Shown: positions 24,701 to 35,646 of the stretch, one piece after another
Numbering within the stretch: the first letter of the stretch is position 1
Layout: every line of letters starts with the position of its first letter
From: Calonectria ilicicola
Taxonomy: Eukaryota > Ascomycota > Sordariomycetes > Hypocreales > Nectriaceae
Assembly (NCBI GenBank): GCA_020809705.1
Contig: CP085830.1
Location: 1,054,001-1,118,000 of the forward strand
Reading direction: 5' to 3'
DNA: 64,000 nucleotides
Translations under genes and position numbers: made by a program
The notes under the pieces: generated by a model
The model's database searches: none
What the model was told of the DNA's origin: nothing
What the model saw: only the letters and a program-made list of their open reading frames with translations

Positions 24701-26105
24701 TGGAACCATCTTGAGACAGAGAATCAATTTTTGATTTTCGGTCAATTAGATCGAATAGCTCCTGAGCTGCAGCTGCACATTTTGAAATAGCAACGGTTTG
24801 CGGTGCAACCTGTGTCAGGGCCTGAGCAGCCACGAGCACCGCGAAAACAACTCTAATTTAATTAGTGATAGAAAGCTTGGGCTTTCAGATGATCACTTAC
24901 GTAATAACTGTGCCAGGTTCGTCGATTTCTCCTCGAGAGTACATCCGAATACCTTGCCAAAAGGCTAAGCCGTAGCCCGCAAATACACAAAAGAATTCAG
25001 TTGGAAATAAAATAGCATATACGATGGACTTTTTAGATCCGACCTTGTATGCCTCATCTATTATATCAGTGAAGCGTTTGGAGAGCTTGGGAAAAGCCCA
25101 GAATGCGTGAGCTGTTCGGATTGTCGAAAAGGCCTCTTCTGCTAGATATCCAGAACGAGAGTAGATCTCAAAAACTTTTCGTTCGTATAGTGTATCAAAG
25201 AAAACACAGATGATGGTGACAATAAGGTTGAGTGGTACTATTGATAATATGATGAGTGTGAGTTTCCATTGATACGCGAATGCGATTGCGAATGCAGTAA
25301 TAAAAGTACTGATGGCTTGAATTGTGAGACCAAGCTTTTCTGATATACCGTTATTGATGAGATTTCCGTTGGTTGTGATCTGGCCAGAAATCGATGCAGA
25401 TGGAGAATCAAAGAAGGATATTTCCTGACGCAGTGTACTCCTGACGAACTCAACCCGGAGCGATTTGGTTGTCCTGATTGCCGTGATCGATATCAGAACC
25501 TACCACTGATTAGCAATTTATGTAAGAAGAGAGAAAGCCCAACTGACCATCCATACGTAGGAGGTGACCAATTTTGCTACAAACAAATAAACAAAGTAAA
25601 GACTGGTGGCAAAGTCAGTAATTCGTCTCAGCTGTCTCTCTAAATTAGGTCTAACCTATATTTGGCTACCTTGCGGCGATACTCTGCGGGCGATACTCTG
25701 CGGGCGATAGTTCGCCCACCGCAAAATCATTGAAAGTATTGACAAATTGCCCAAAAAAAATGTCCATGACGGGGAGCAGAGTGCCTGACGCGACAATAGC
25801 CATAAGTGCAATGCCATTCAAGATGACATCTGTTCTATCATTGTATCGAAATACCCGCTAGCTAATTGTTAACATACATCTAGGTTTCGGCTGCAGTCAA
25901 AATCGGGTTAGAGCCTTACCAGAAGGGATTTGAAGTTAGATTGGTGTTTTATGGGTGTGGCTGAAGCCACCGGCGACTCGCTGGGGGCCCGAATATCGAT
26001 TTGACCTTCATCCTGGCGTGGCTGGCTGTCTTGGAGTAAATAAGGAACTAGAGACCCGTTTGGACTGGGATTGATCGGCTCCTTGGTTTTCTCTGGCTGT
26101 AGCAT
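21728..26105 (-). CDS. Full-size ABCB (Pgp/leptomycin-resistance type) transporter, frame-shifted by a 14-bp duplication
   Basis: Ten exons: 25920-26105, 25656-25857, 25548-25602, 24901-25499, 24426-24852, 24211-24366, 23579-24158, 23355-23521, 22775-23304 and 21728-22724. Order is TMD1-NBD1-TMD2-NBD2. NBD1 has Walker [18 protein letters not shown] and Walker [16 protein letters not shown]2 has [17 protein letters not shown] and [12 protein letters not shown]. The exons sum to 3899 nt, which is 2 modulo 3. Removing one copy of the 14-bp tandem repeat at 25677-25704 gives 3885 nt, exactly 1295 codons. As written, exon 2 reads [13 protein letters not shown] and then stops, whereas the family keeps a charged AEYR(R/K)KVAKY stretch there. 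So the allele is probably inactive, or the repeat is an assembly error. Intact relatives export drugs or metabolites across the plasma membrane. Confidence 0.85.
25677..25704 (-). repeat. 14-bp tandem duplication inside exon 2 of the ABC transporter
   Basis: Two perfect adjacent copies of CGATACTCTGCGGG (25677-25690 and 25691-25704, plus-strand reading). It shifts the reading frame of the first transmembrane exon. Confidence 0.93.
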
Positions 26106-26538
26106 TGTACAGTCTTGTGAGAAGAAAAATTACTTGGAGTCAAGGAGCTTATTTAGAGTCTGTTAGTGTGAAGAGTGATGGATGGAACTGGAGAGAGGGT
26201 GGTTTGGTAAAGCAGGCAGTAGACTCGATTTCTTGCCGCGGCTAGTGCATATGGAGTGGACTTCTATTTGAGAAATACAAGATGCCTTTTAATCTTTCGA
26301 TGTAGGTTCAGGGTAGGTGCTGGACAGGCTGCTCAAGGGCTTGGACCTCTTGATAGCTCATAGCCCCACACGCTCGGGGCGCGGGCCCCGCGGCGCCGAG
26401 GAGCGATAAATGCCGTGTGCGCCGGTGAGACGCCTCCCGAGACTCATCTTCTCTCTTTCGACCCTGCACGCAACTGACGCCAAATCTCACTCCCTGCAGC
26501 CAGTGTCGCGCGGGTTTCTAGGAAAAGAGCATCTCAAG
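26106..26538. promoter_or_regulatory. Divergent promoter of ABC transporter and Zn2Cys6 regulator
   Basis: 433 bp between the two start codons. It contains a dyad, CGCGGG-C-CCCGCG, at about 26380-26392, followed by GGCGCCGAGGAGC. A symmetric GC-rich site is the kind of sequence zinc-cluster factors bind. Autoregulation of the pair is an inference. Confidence 0.5.
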
Positions 26539-29168
26539 ATGCAGGACTATCCACCTGTGCTCGACATGGCCCCCACTGTGGAGAACGGAGCCCGTGTTAC
26601 TCGCCGAGTGGTATGTTGAATGGGAGGCCCTATTTTGATCTCCTAATGCAAGACCCAAGGCGCTGTTTGGGTTGCTTGGAATATGCTAACATCTTGTTTG
26701 TTTTGTTAGTGCGATCAGTGCCGATTGCGCAAGGTGAGTTGTTGGCCTTTCTCGTCTACCTGCCCACCCATTCATTCAACCCCCGCACTTCACTTCACAT
26801 GTCAACCGGTGGTAGCATCACTCAACTAATCCATCCAAGGTCCGCTGCAATAGGGTCCAGCCGTGCTCTAATCGCGTCGTGGCTAACCATGTTTGTGCGT
26901 TTACTGGTGCTGGACGTAAATTTAGACAGCCACAGAATTCAGGTGCGCCCACTGTAGGACAGTAAGTGACGATCCGAACATGTAAAGATGGTTTACAGCC
27001 CATGCAATATGGCTATAGGAATTAACTTGGATGTCTCACTGACCGCTGACTTCGCCGGCTTAGCAACAAGATCGAAGAGGTTGAGTCAAGGCTTTGCCGT
27101 GTGGAATCACTTCTGAGCGACCTGTGCGAGCGCCTCGCGTCAAAGCCAAACATGGCATCCTCGACAAACCAAACGAATACCCCACAGGTGCTGGAAGAAG
27201 CTGAAAATACATTGGGAAATATCCGGAGCCAAACATCTACACCCAGTGGAGCAAGCTTATGCTTTGCTGACGAGCCCATTCTCGCTAACCAGAGGACATT
27301 CGCCAACAATTTTCTTGAGAATGCGGTCCGAGAGTCATCTTTGCCTGATATAAGTATCAAGATGCAGAATGCCCTTGCAGATTTGCGGCAAATTGTGGAG
27401 TTGCAGAACAGCCATTCAATCCACGATGAGGCACAGTTCCCACTACAATGCCCGATGCCTGATGGAAAACTGACCAACATGCCAATGCCCCCCCTTGAGA
27501 CAGTAGTCCATGTTTGGTCTCGTTTGAAAGGTTCGTTATTAAGAGGCCCTGCTTTACTATGATCACGTCCCTTACTTTGATACATTACAGATGGTCCCCC
27601 GAGTTTCTTTTTGTCGCTGTGTTCACTTGTAGGCGTAACCGAGTTTCCGGCCCTTTGCCGTTTGGTTTACTTTCCTTCAGCCGATTTCTCCGAGGCGACA
27701 TTTATAACTGTTAATATTGGCCTTTACTACATGTTTTCCGAACAAGAGTTCTTGACGAGTCAAGGTGAACGAGACGGGAAATACGAAGAGTATATTCGGA
27801 TTTGTCAGCAAAACTTAGAAACCGGCCTGTCCAACCTGCGGCTCTTTTCCATCGCCACGACTGAGTCCCTAGTTGCACTGATTTTGGGGGTGAGACGTAC
27901 CAAACAACTATATTTAGACAGGAGAAATTCTAACAGGTGCACACACAGACTATTTATGCCATCGATCATTCAAGGCCTGCTGTAGCATGGACTCTCAACT
28001 GCACAGCAGCACAAATGTGCCAAACAGAAGCATTCCATCGTTTTGTCAATGCTAAACCTGGCCAAGAGAGTGATTTCAACATAAAATCAATAGCTCTTTG
28101 GCATATATATACCATGGACAAATCACTTGGCTTGAGGCTTGGAAGGGCTCCGGTATTGCATGAATGGGATATCGTCATGCCCCGCGATATGCATGTTCCT
28201 GGCGCATCTGCTGTATCAGGAATGCTCATGGTTTGGTTTAAATTGGCCACACTTCAAGGAAAGATATATAGGTACCTGTGGGTTTCATCCCTGTCTTGAA
28301 ATTGTCCATTTTTAATAAGCTGACGACTGTTATGCTACGTAGCTACAGTAAATCTGCATTAGCTAGCCCACAACAGGAACTCATTGCAAGAGCCTGTAAA
28401 TTGGCAGAAGAGTGTCAAGCACTCGAGATTGAAGCTTCAAGGGCCAGGCATGATACGATGGAATCACTGGAAACAATGCAGGCATCACCTCTTATTGGTA
28501 CGCTAATTAGAGGCGACGAAGTCCAACTTCTTTCTACGATGACCCTTGTATATCGTGCTATCCCCCCGGCGGACGGGAATGTTAGCACATTTTCTTCTGA
28601 CTGCATCGACACGGCCCGTAAAGCTATGAGAAAACATCAAGATTCTATGAGAATAATTGGTGACCAACGGTTTTTTAAGATGTCTTATGCCCACTGGTCA
28701 GGTTCATCATTAATCATCTATGGAGGCCCGGCTAACTATTCGTCTAGGAATTTATTATTACTCCCATTCTCGCCATTCTTTGTTTTATTTTGCCATGTTA
28801 TCGAGACATCATCAAAATTAGACCTGCAGTTGATTTCCGACTTTGCCTCTTCGTTAGAGCATTTTGTTGATATCTCCAGTACAACGGAGAAGCTATGGCG
28901 CCTCTGTGGTGTGATGTCATCTGTTGCTGCAACATACGTCCAAGCGAAGTCGCACTTGAACGACGAAAATGAGCGGCCCGAAAGTAAGGAGCTCAATGAA
29001 TACCTAGGCCAACTGGGATTTATGGCTGGTAATGAATTAACTGGGGGGATTATGAATGATGACGTATCCTGGAATATGCAAGCAGTGCAAATAAATGATT
29101 GGTTTTGTAGAAGTCGGAACATGATGAATTTGCTTCAAGAAGACTTATCTGAACTAGGAACTCAATGA
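26539..29168 (+). CDS. Zn2Cys6 transcription factor with a substituted zinc ligand
   Basis: Seven exons: 26539-26610, 26710-26733, 26840-26961, 27064-27530, 27591-27889, 27937-28271 and 28343-29168. They sum to 2145 nt, giving 714 residues in one frame. The DNA-binding domain, spread over exons 2-3, reads CDQCRLRKVRC, then NRVQPCSNR. Spacing fits Zn2Cys6, but the fifth Cys is Arg (codon CGC at 26873-26875); the sixth Cys follows in NHVC. A short linker and coiled coil (KIEEVESRLCRVESLLSDL) lead into a fungal_trans-type regulatory region (AIDHSRPAVAWTLNCTAAQMCQ). It is divergent from the ABC transporter, so it is a likely local regulator. Loss of one ligand may weaken zinc or DNA binding. Confidence 0.85.
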
Positions 29169-29833
29169 AGTTTAGGTTATTTCACACATAATAGATATCA
29201 GAATACTCTAGATATTTCTAATCTTCGTAATTGCTACACTCTTATTTTATGGGATGTATTTAGTGTTACTTCAACGTTATAATTGCGTTTACGTGAATTC
29301 TCCGCTGGATCTATTCGCGATATCTGAAAACCATCACATCATAAATGCATCCTGGGTGAATACAAAATATTCATCATGTCTTGGACTGTCGTTAACTAAC
29401 CTCAATTGACCCCACATCCGGCATTGAACTTTGTCAACACATTGAAGCGACTTGCAACTAAGACTCCGTTATGAGGACCTGAAGAATGTTGCAAGACTCG
29501 TCACCATTTACGTTAGCTCGGAATAAATTTAGACCATGGAAATTACTGGTTTATCCTTTCCAGATGAAGCCGCGGGCCGAGCATCGGAACCTTAAATCGC
29601 ATTCCCCATGTGTTGTCGGGCCCGAATCTTCCCCGAATGACTTTTTCAATATACGATATGGCAAAAGAAAACTTCTTTTGATATCAAGGGTAGGATAATT
29701 GTTTATCAAATCCCTTAAATTTACATATATAAGACATTCTCTAATCCTGCTCCCAATTGCCATCTCAACCATTTCATTTTAGTCAACTTCTTCCCAAGGT
29801 CTCAGATACTACTTTACGTTTTCACCAACCGAC
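29169..29833. promoter_or_regulatory. Upstream region of the CrtC/Fsa2-like gene
   Basis: 665 bp with the second copy of the composite element and a TATA-like run (ACATATATAAG) near 29722-29732, about 105 bp before the start codon. Confidence 0.5.
29570..29629. promoter_or_regulatory. Composite GC-rich element, copy B
   Basis: CCGCGGGCCGAGCAT (29570-29584), TTCCCCATG (29602-29610) and CCCGAATCT (29621-29629), in the same order as copy A at 20765. Lies about 205-265 bp upstream of the start codon at 29834. Confidence 0.5.
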
Positions 29834-31017
29834 ATGCGTGTCCCAGCTTTATCCATTCTAGTGGCTTTGGGTGTGAATGCAGAGCATTCATTCCCTAAAC
29901 GACAATATGCTGAGCGGTTCCATGCTCCGCTAGAGGTCATCAACGGCCCGGCAGGCGTACACTCCACTGCTTCTGAAAATGGGTTTGGTAGCCTTTACGT
30001 GTATGGTCCGAATTCCACGTCTTACGAATGGTGGTATTTTGATGCAGTGTCGGATGATCTCAAAACCTCGGTGGTCTTCCAACCTGATTGGAATTATACT
30101 AACGAAAACCCCCTCCTCTTGAGGGTCAGTTTTTCTTTCGAAGATGGCTCCACAAGTAACCTCACTATTCCAGGATCTGATGTTTACTTTTCGACAGTTG
30201 GAAATGGTGTATCTGCCATTGCTAAAGATGGGTCTTTTAAGTGGATAGCTGAGCCTGACATGTCAGCATATACTATCATGGTCAATCTACCAGAACACAA
30301 CGTAACCGGGCAATTCAACTTTCAATCGGTCAGTCAGTGTTATTAATCCATAGGGAATTATTTAACAAGAATCTAGGTTGCTCCTGCACACGTTCCATGT
30401 GGTCCAGCTGTTGCTGGTGCTCCCTTGGATATCACTTGGGATCTGCTCTGGGTGAACCCCATCCCGGATGCCCAAGTAACTGTTGACCTACAAGTGAACG
30501 ATTCTAAAATTGCATTTTCGGGGGTTGGATATCATGATAAGGTAAGAATGTAATAATCTGCTGTATTTGAGCTTGAATGTCTTACCGTATGTCTTAGAAC
30601 TTCGCTGCGTTTGACTTTACACCTCACATGAATCAATGGTATTGGGGTCATGGGAGAGCTGGCGACCTTTCCATTGTCTGGTTCTATCATCTTAACTCCG
30701 CGCTGGAACTTTCAACATCTGCATACATTGCGAAAAACAACACTATCGTTTATGCAGCTTGTTCAGGCATCACAGTCAGGCCCTTCGGAAAGGATGTTGG
30801 TTATCCCGCACCTTCTCCACTAGATGCCACCATTGACGGCTACACCATTCATATCGATGCTGGATCTGTTGGTAAATATGCATTTACAGCCACTTCTACA
30901 CAAGTACATGGAATGGCCCCAGGCTATGGGAGGTGGATTGGTACTTTGGAAGGTGGACGAGTTGGAGAGGAAAACTCTACAGGCTTTGGGCTGTGGGAAC
31001 AAATGGGTCCATTTTAG
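29834..31017 (+). CDS. Secreted CrtC/AttH-like protein of the fungal pericyclase (Fsa2/EupF-like) superfamily
   Basis: Three exons, 29834-30328, 30377-30541 and 30598-31017, all joined in phase 0, giving 359 residues. It begins with a signal peptide (MRVPALSILVALGVNAEH) and has several N-glycosylation sequons. Family marks are YEWWYFDAVSDDLKTSVVFQ, GYHDKNFA and HMNQWYWGHGRAGD. These belong to the lipocalin-like hydroxyneurosporene synthase superfamily, which in fungi includes Diels-Alderase-type cyclases of secondary-metabolite clusters. No catalytic reaction can be assigned from sequence alone. Proximity to the zinc-cluster regulator, the ABC transporter and the monooxygenase, and the shared upstream element, support a role in a metabolite pathway. 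Confidence 0.8.
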
Positions 31018-33121
31018 CTAATGTGACTCCTACTCTGGAAATAGTTGCTATATTTAACTCCACTCTAAATATAAAATTGAACCTTTTCGAAAGCTGGATC
31101 TATCACTGCCAAACTCCAAGTCCAACCCAATACATTGCCCCTTTCTCTTGCCGATGCCCCTTGAAAAGTCTCAGCCCTGGAACAGCCTACTCTTATCAGT
31201 AGGACTGCCGCAAATGTTAGAGATTCGGTGCCCTTCTTCATAATATTTCATAATCAAAACTCAGTTTAGTATAGAGATGAGTTGTATTTTAAAGGTAAAC
31301 AAGTTTTCAAGTCTTGTGCGATTGAAAAAGCCGCAGCAACTGTTGCTTGAATAGGCACTCCACTGCTCTAAACTATCAGATAAGACAAGAAATAATATCA
31401 CGACACTAAGGAAAATAATTAAAACAGACTGTCGCTATTTTTCACATGTCATGATAATTTCAAGAATGATCAGGATCTGGAGGGCTCATCAGCCAAGGGT
31501 GAGCATTTAATCTTGACTTTTGATGATTTTGGACACAGTCAAGCGTGCTATGATACCCAAATAAGAAGGTAGAATTTGATATTGATAGCCTGAGCTTACG
31601 GTAGAATATTTACGGGAAATATTCCCAGAGCAGCAATACCCGGTACATTAACTGATTTTGGTTCCGTGCGAGCGGCATGTCATACGTGCCGATAATTTCT
31701 CCGTAGCACTGCGTACGGTTTCGAAATTCTTAGGAAGGTTATGGATAGAGCATAGGCATCTTAATTGAAATGGATGGAATGCCGGTACTAGCAACCACCT
31801 GCCCAGTTAGACTGAGGAATGGGCAGAGTAAGCAAAGCTGCGAATGCATTAAAGTCTTGGGCAAGACTGAAAGGGTCTGCCCGGAAATCCAAAAAGGCAG
31901 TTGGTTGAAATGCAAGCCGCATGCCAATTGTTTTTTTGGCAATCGTGTCGAGCTTACCCAGTACGGTAGCTGTGGCCGAGACGAATTGCGGAGCTGTTAG
32001 GGTGACATCTGATTCTAGGCGCTCGGGGCTGAGCTGAAGACTAGCCAAAAATGGCCAGCGGAGTTGAAAATTGGACTTCGCATTGATCACAGGAGGGAAT
32101 TAATTAACGGGCGGTTATTCCAGAATATTGGATCGAGATTGTTTGATTGGCGCAGACCTGAACACTTTCATAATTAGTATTCGGAGTTTGCCGTCGCAAC
32201 AAACGGGCGGGGTAACTTTACACGGTTGAATTACTACTTTTGCGATAGGCACGAGCTTATTTTTGCGTCTTTCATCAATTGTTTTGTCCTTCTGCTTGTC
32301 TCTAAAAACGATGCACACTTCAATACTTTGCGATAATGTGTCGAGGAGGACTCAGTTATGCGTCTGCTGTTTGATTGTTTGATTCAGACAATTGCAGAGC
32401 AAGGGAAAAGGGTCACGCGTGGGACATCGCGTTAGCTCCTCACTTACAGCAATCCCCAGTATACCATGCCTCATTCTCGTATTTGATAGTTAATTACTTG
32501 ATCGTCAAAGAATTAATCGTAGCAAGACATGAACCAATATTGTTCAGATCCCGCGAAAACCGTGTTATTTTCACTTTGACGCTGAAGATCTAAAGTAGCA
32601 AGAACCCCGGTCGGGAATTTTTGGACCGGGAGGCAAAAGCATCCCCTTATTGGCAGATCACCCTATGAGACGCATTGATCCTGGTCACAACGAGGGGAAA
32701 TCGGTGCCAAGCTGGCACAGGCAGCATAGCTCGGGCTCAAGTCTAAATGGAGCATATGCAGGAACCTTTGCAAGCATGCATTGTGTCGCATGCTTCTTGT
32801 GTAGCATTCCTCGAATAAGAATCTCCTCATTTATTTTTGGGAAAATAGACTACCTCCGAGACTAAAGCATTTACTTGTGCACAGGCCGAGGCAGCGCTTT
32901 CTGAGAGATCCAGCTTGAACATGAAGTTTAATCAGTAAAAGTATCGAGAGATTAAAAATTTTATAAATACCAAGCAAGATCGTTCCATGGTTGCCTTTCT
33001 CTGGCTCATTCGCACACACCACAAACTTATCCTTTCGTTCATTGTACTTTGCTCGTCTCAGATCTGCGACGGGTCTTGATTCAAACCTGCATCCAATCCT
33101 TCTTCACCAATCACATTCACT
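31018..33121. other. Intergenic, no supported gene
   Basis: About 2.1 kb. Frames at 31739-32090 (-) are short and without family resemblance. The right end carries the cutinase promoter with a TATA-like TTTATAAATA near 32960. Confidence 0.5.
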
Positions 33122-33897
33122 ATGAAGTTCATGTACCTCCTGTCCTTGGCCTCGACAGCCTTAGCTATGCCTCAGGGCATTAAGGAAATCAAGCGCGCGA
33201 CAGGTTCCACTGCCAACGAGTTTAAAACTGGTGGCTGCAATGATGTCATCTTCCTATTTGCTCGTGGCACTGGAGAGGATGGTAACATGGTACGAGCTTG
33301 ATTCCAAATATTTTCCCTCTCCATTTTTAAAAGGTTCTAACCATGATAGGGTACTGTTGTTGGACCTGCTGTAGCCGACAACTTGAAGGCAGCATTTCCT
33401 GGAAAGGTTGCTGCCCAAGGAGTGGATTATGCAGCTGCCCTTTTGCCCAACCTTCTCCCTGGAGGCGCTGCCACCAGCGATATTAACATCATGGTCAAGC
33501 TTATTGGTGATGTTGTTACCCAGTGTCCTAATTCGATTATTGTCGCTGGAGGCTACTCGTGAGCAGATTCCCGCTTTTCACACCATTCGCATCTGTGCTA
33601 ACGCATTTATACAGCCAAGGCGCTGCTCTCAACCACCGCGCCATTGAGCGTCTTACTACTGCGCAGCAGAACCGCATCGCAGGTGTTATCCTTTTCGGTG
33701 ACACTCAGAATGCGGCTGATAACGGTCGCATTCCCAACTTCCCCGTCAACAAGGTCAAGATCATTTGTGCTGAGAACCCACGCGATCGTGTCTGCGATGG
33801 TGACCTGACCTCGGCCGCTCAACCCCAACATCTATCTTACGGCACCTACGCTGGTGAAGGAGCAGACTTCCTTGCTACCAAGATTCGCAGCTTCTAA
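33122..33897 (+). CDS. Cutinase
   Basis: Three exons: 33122-33289, 33350-33558 and 33615-33897, with introns of 60 and 56 bp, giving 219 residues. The protein opens with a signal peptide (MKFMYLLSLASTALA) and a short propeptide ending in KR. The serine-esterase motif GGYSQGAALNHRA puts the nucleophile at about Ser126, with its codon split by intron 2. The catalytic Asp is in VCDGDL (about 187) and His in HLSYGTYAG (about 198). FARGTGEDGNMG is the conserved oxyanion region. Four Cys can form the two family disulfides. The enzyme is secreted and hydrolyses cutin or related polyesters. The length is normal for the family. Confidence 0.95.
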
Positions 33898-34097
33898 GAC
33901 GGGTGGACCAATGTTATCCAATGAAGCACATAGCAGCTAGTTTGTACATTCTTGCTCAAAAAGGAAAAAGAATATAGCACAGCTTGTTGTGCAACTGATT
34001 GCCTCAGACGATGGTATGATAGCTTACTACAATGAAGAGAAAGTTTTGTTAAATGTCAATTGAAACTATATTATCTGTGTCCTCTAGCCTTATCCTC

Positions 34098-35646
34098 TCA
34101 TAGTGCAATATACACAGACTTGAGCTCTGTCCAATAGTGAGTCATATACTTGGAGCACTCTCGTCCCTCTCCACTTTGCTTCCAGCCACCAAATGGCATG
34201 TCGATGGCCGACGTAGGGCTTGTACAATTGATTCCCACGTTACCCGCTTCAAACCTCTTTGCGACACGCAAAGCGCGAGAGATGTCCTTTGTAAATACAG
34301 AGGCATACAAGCCAAATTCTGTATTGTTCGCACTCTGAATCACCGCTTCTTCATCATCAAAAGTGTTGAGACAAAGAACGGGACCGAAGACCTCGTCTTT
34401 GAACACTCTCGCATCTTCAGGAACATTTTTGATGATAGTGGGTTGGATATAGTATCCTGACTCCCGCTCACGATCGCCGCCCGCGGCTATCTCTAGTCCT
34501 GATTTCTTTGCTTCGTCGAGAAAGCCCAAAATTCGATTGAACTGCAAACGGTCCACTTGCGGGCCTCGTTGTGTTCCCTGAGCTAGGGGATCCCCAGAAG
34601 CTCCAAGCTGAGCAAGAGACGTCTTGAGTGCCTCCGAAAACTTTTCGGCAATGTTTGAGTGAACGTAAACTCTCGAGCTGGCAATGCAAGCTTGCCCAGA
34701 ATTGATCAGAATGGAGAAAGCGGAAGCCTGAGCTGCTTTTTCAACATTGGCATCGTCAAAGATGATCAAGGGGCTCTTTCCACCCAGTTCAGTGGTCACA
34801 TTCTTCATATTTGACTCGGCTGCGGCTTTCTTGATGGCCTTCCCTGTAGCTGTGGATCCAGTGAATGACACCTTTCGGATATCCATGTGGCGTGCAATAG
34901 CGTCGCCGCAGGGAAGGCCAAATCCATTTAGAATGTTGAAAACACCTTTGGGCAGACCGACATCTCGACAGCATTTAGCAAGAATGAGTGGGCTAAGTGG
35001 TGATTTCTCAGACGACTTTAGAACAAGAGTATTGCCTGTGATCAAAGCAGGACCGAGCTTCATGATCACCATCATTAGTGGCGCATTCCAAGGTGTGATT
35101 GCGCCGCATACACCATAGGGTTGACGGAAGGTGAGATTGACAAATCCGGGGGTATTGAGTGAGGTGTCTCCTTGAGCATCATATGCCTGGCCCGCAAAGT
35201 ATCGCAGAAGGTTTACAGAATGAGCGGCCGTGACTTATTATTTTCATCAATAAAGTGTTTTTCCAAATGCAAAAAAGGCGAAAAAAATACTCACAATCAT
35301 TATCAACCGGCTTTCCCATGGTAATAGCCTCCAGATAGGAAACCTCAGCTGAGTACTTCTCAAGCGCATCCGCGAGTTTGTAGAGGTAAGAACCACGCTC
35401 AGATGCAGCAAGCTCAGACCAGGCTGGGAATGCAGCCTTAGCAGCGGCAACGGCATCGTCTACATCAGACGCATCTGCTTCGAAAACCTTGGCAGTCAAA
35501 TCTTCGGTCGTTGGATTTATGACGTCGAACATCTTTCCGGCCCTGGACTGGACGAACTCGCCATTGATGAAAAGCCTGTTCTCAATGGGCAGCTTCTTCA
35601 GCTCATCAATGCTCCCTGAGACGATTAAATCCGACATGAGGGCCAT
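34098..35646 (-). CDS. NAD(P)-dependent aldehyde dehydrogenase
   Basis: Two exons, 35295-35646 and 34098-35233, with a 61-bp intron; the join reads PVDNDFTAAHSVNLLRYFAG, typical of the family. Length is 495 residues, normal for ALDH. The catalytic Cys is about residue 300 in NSGQACIASSR, and the general-base Glu is in TTELGGKSPLII. FTGSTATGKAI is the cofactor loop, and the C-terminal MPFGGWKQSGEGRE is conserved. It oxidises aldehydes to acids. The substrate cannot be read from sequence. An upstream ATG at 35646 and a second Met three codons on (MALMSD) are both possible starts. Confidence 0.93.

Noticed and set aside
31739..32090. Overlapping minus-strand frames of 67 and 100 codons
   Set aside because: No start context, no domain and two frames covering the same bases.
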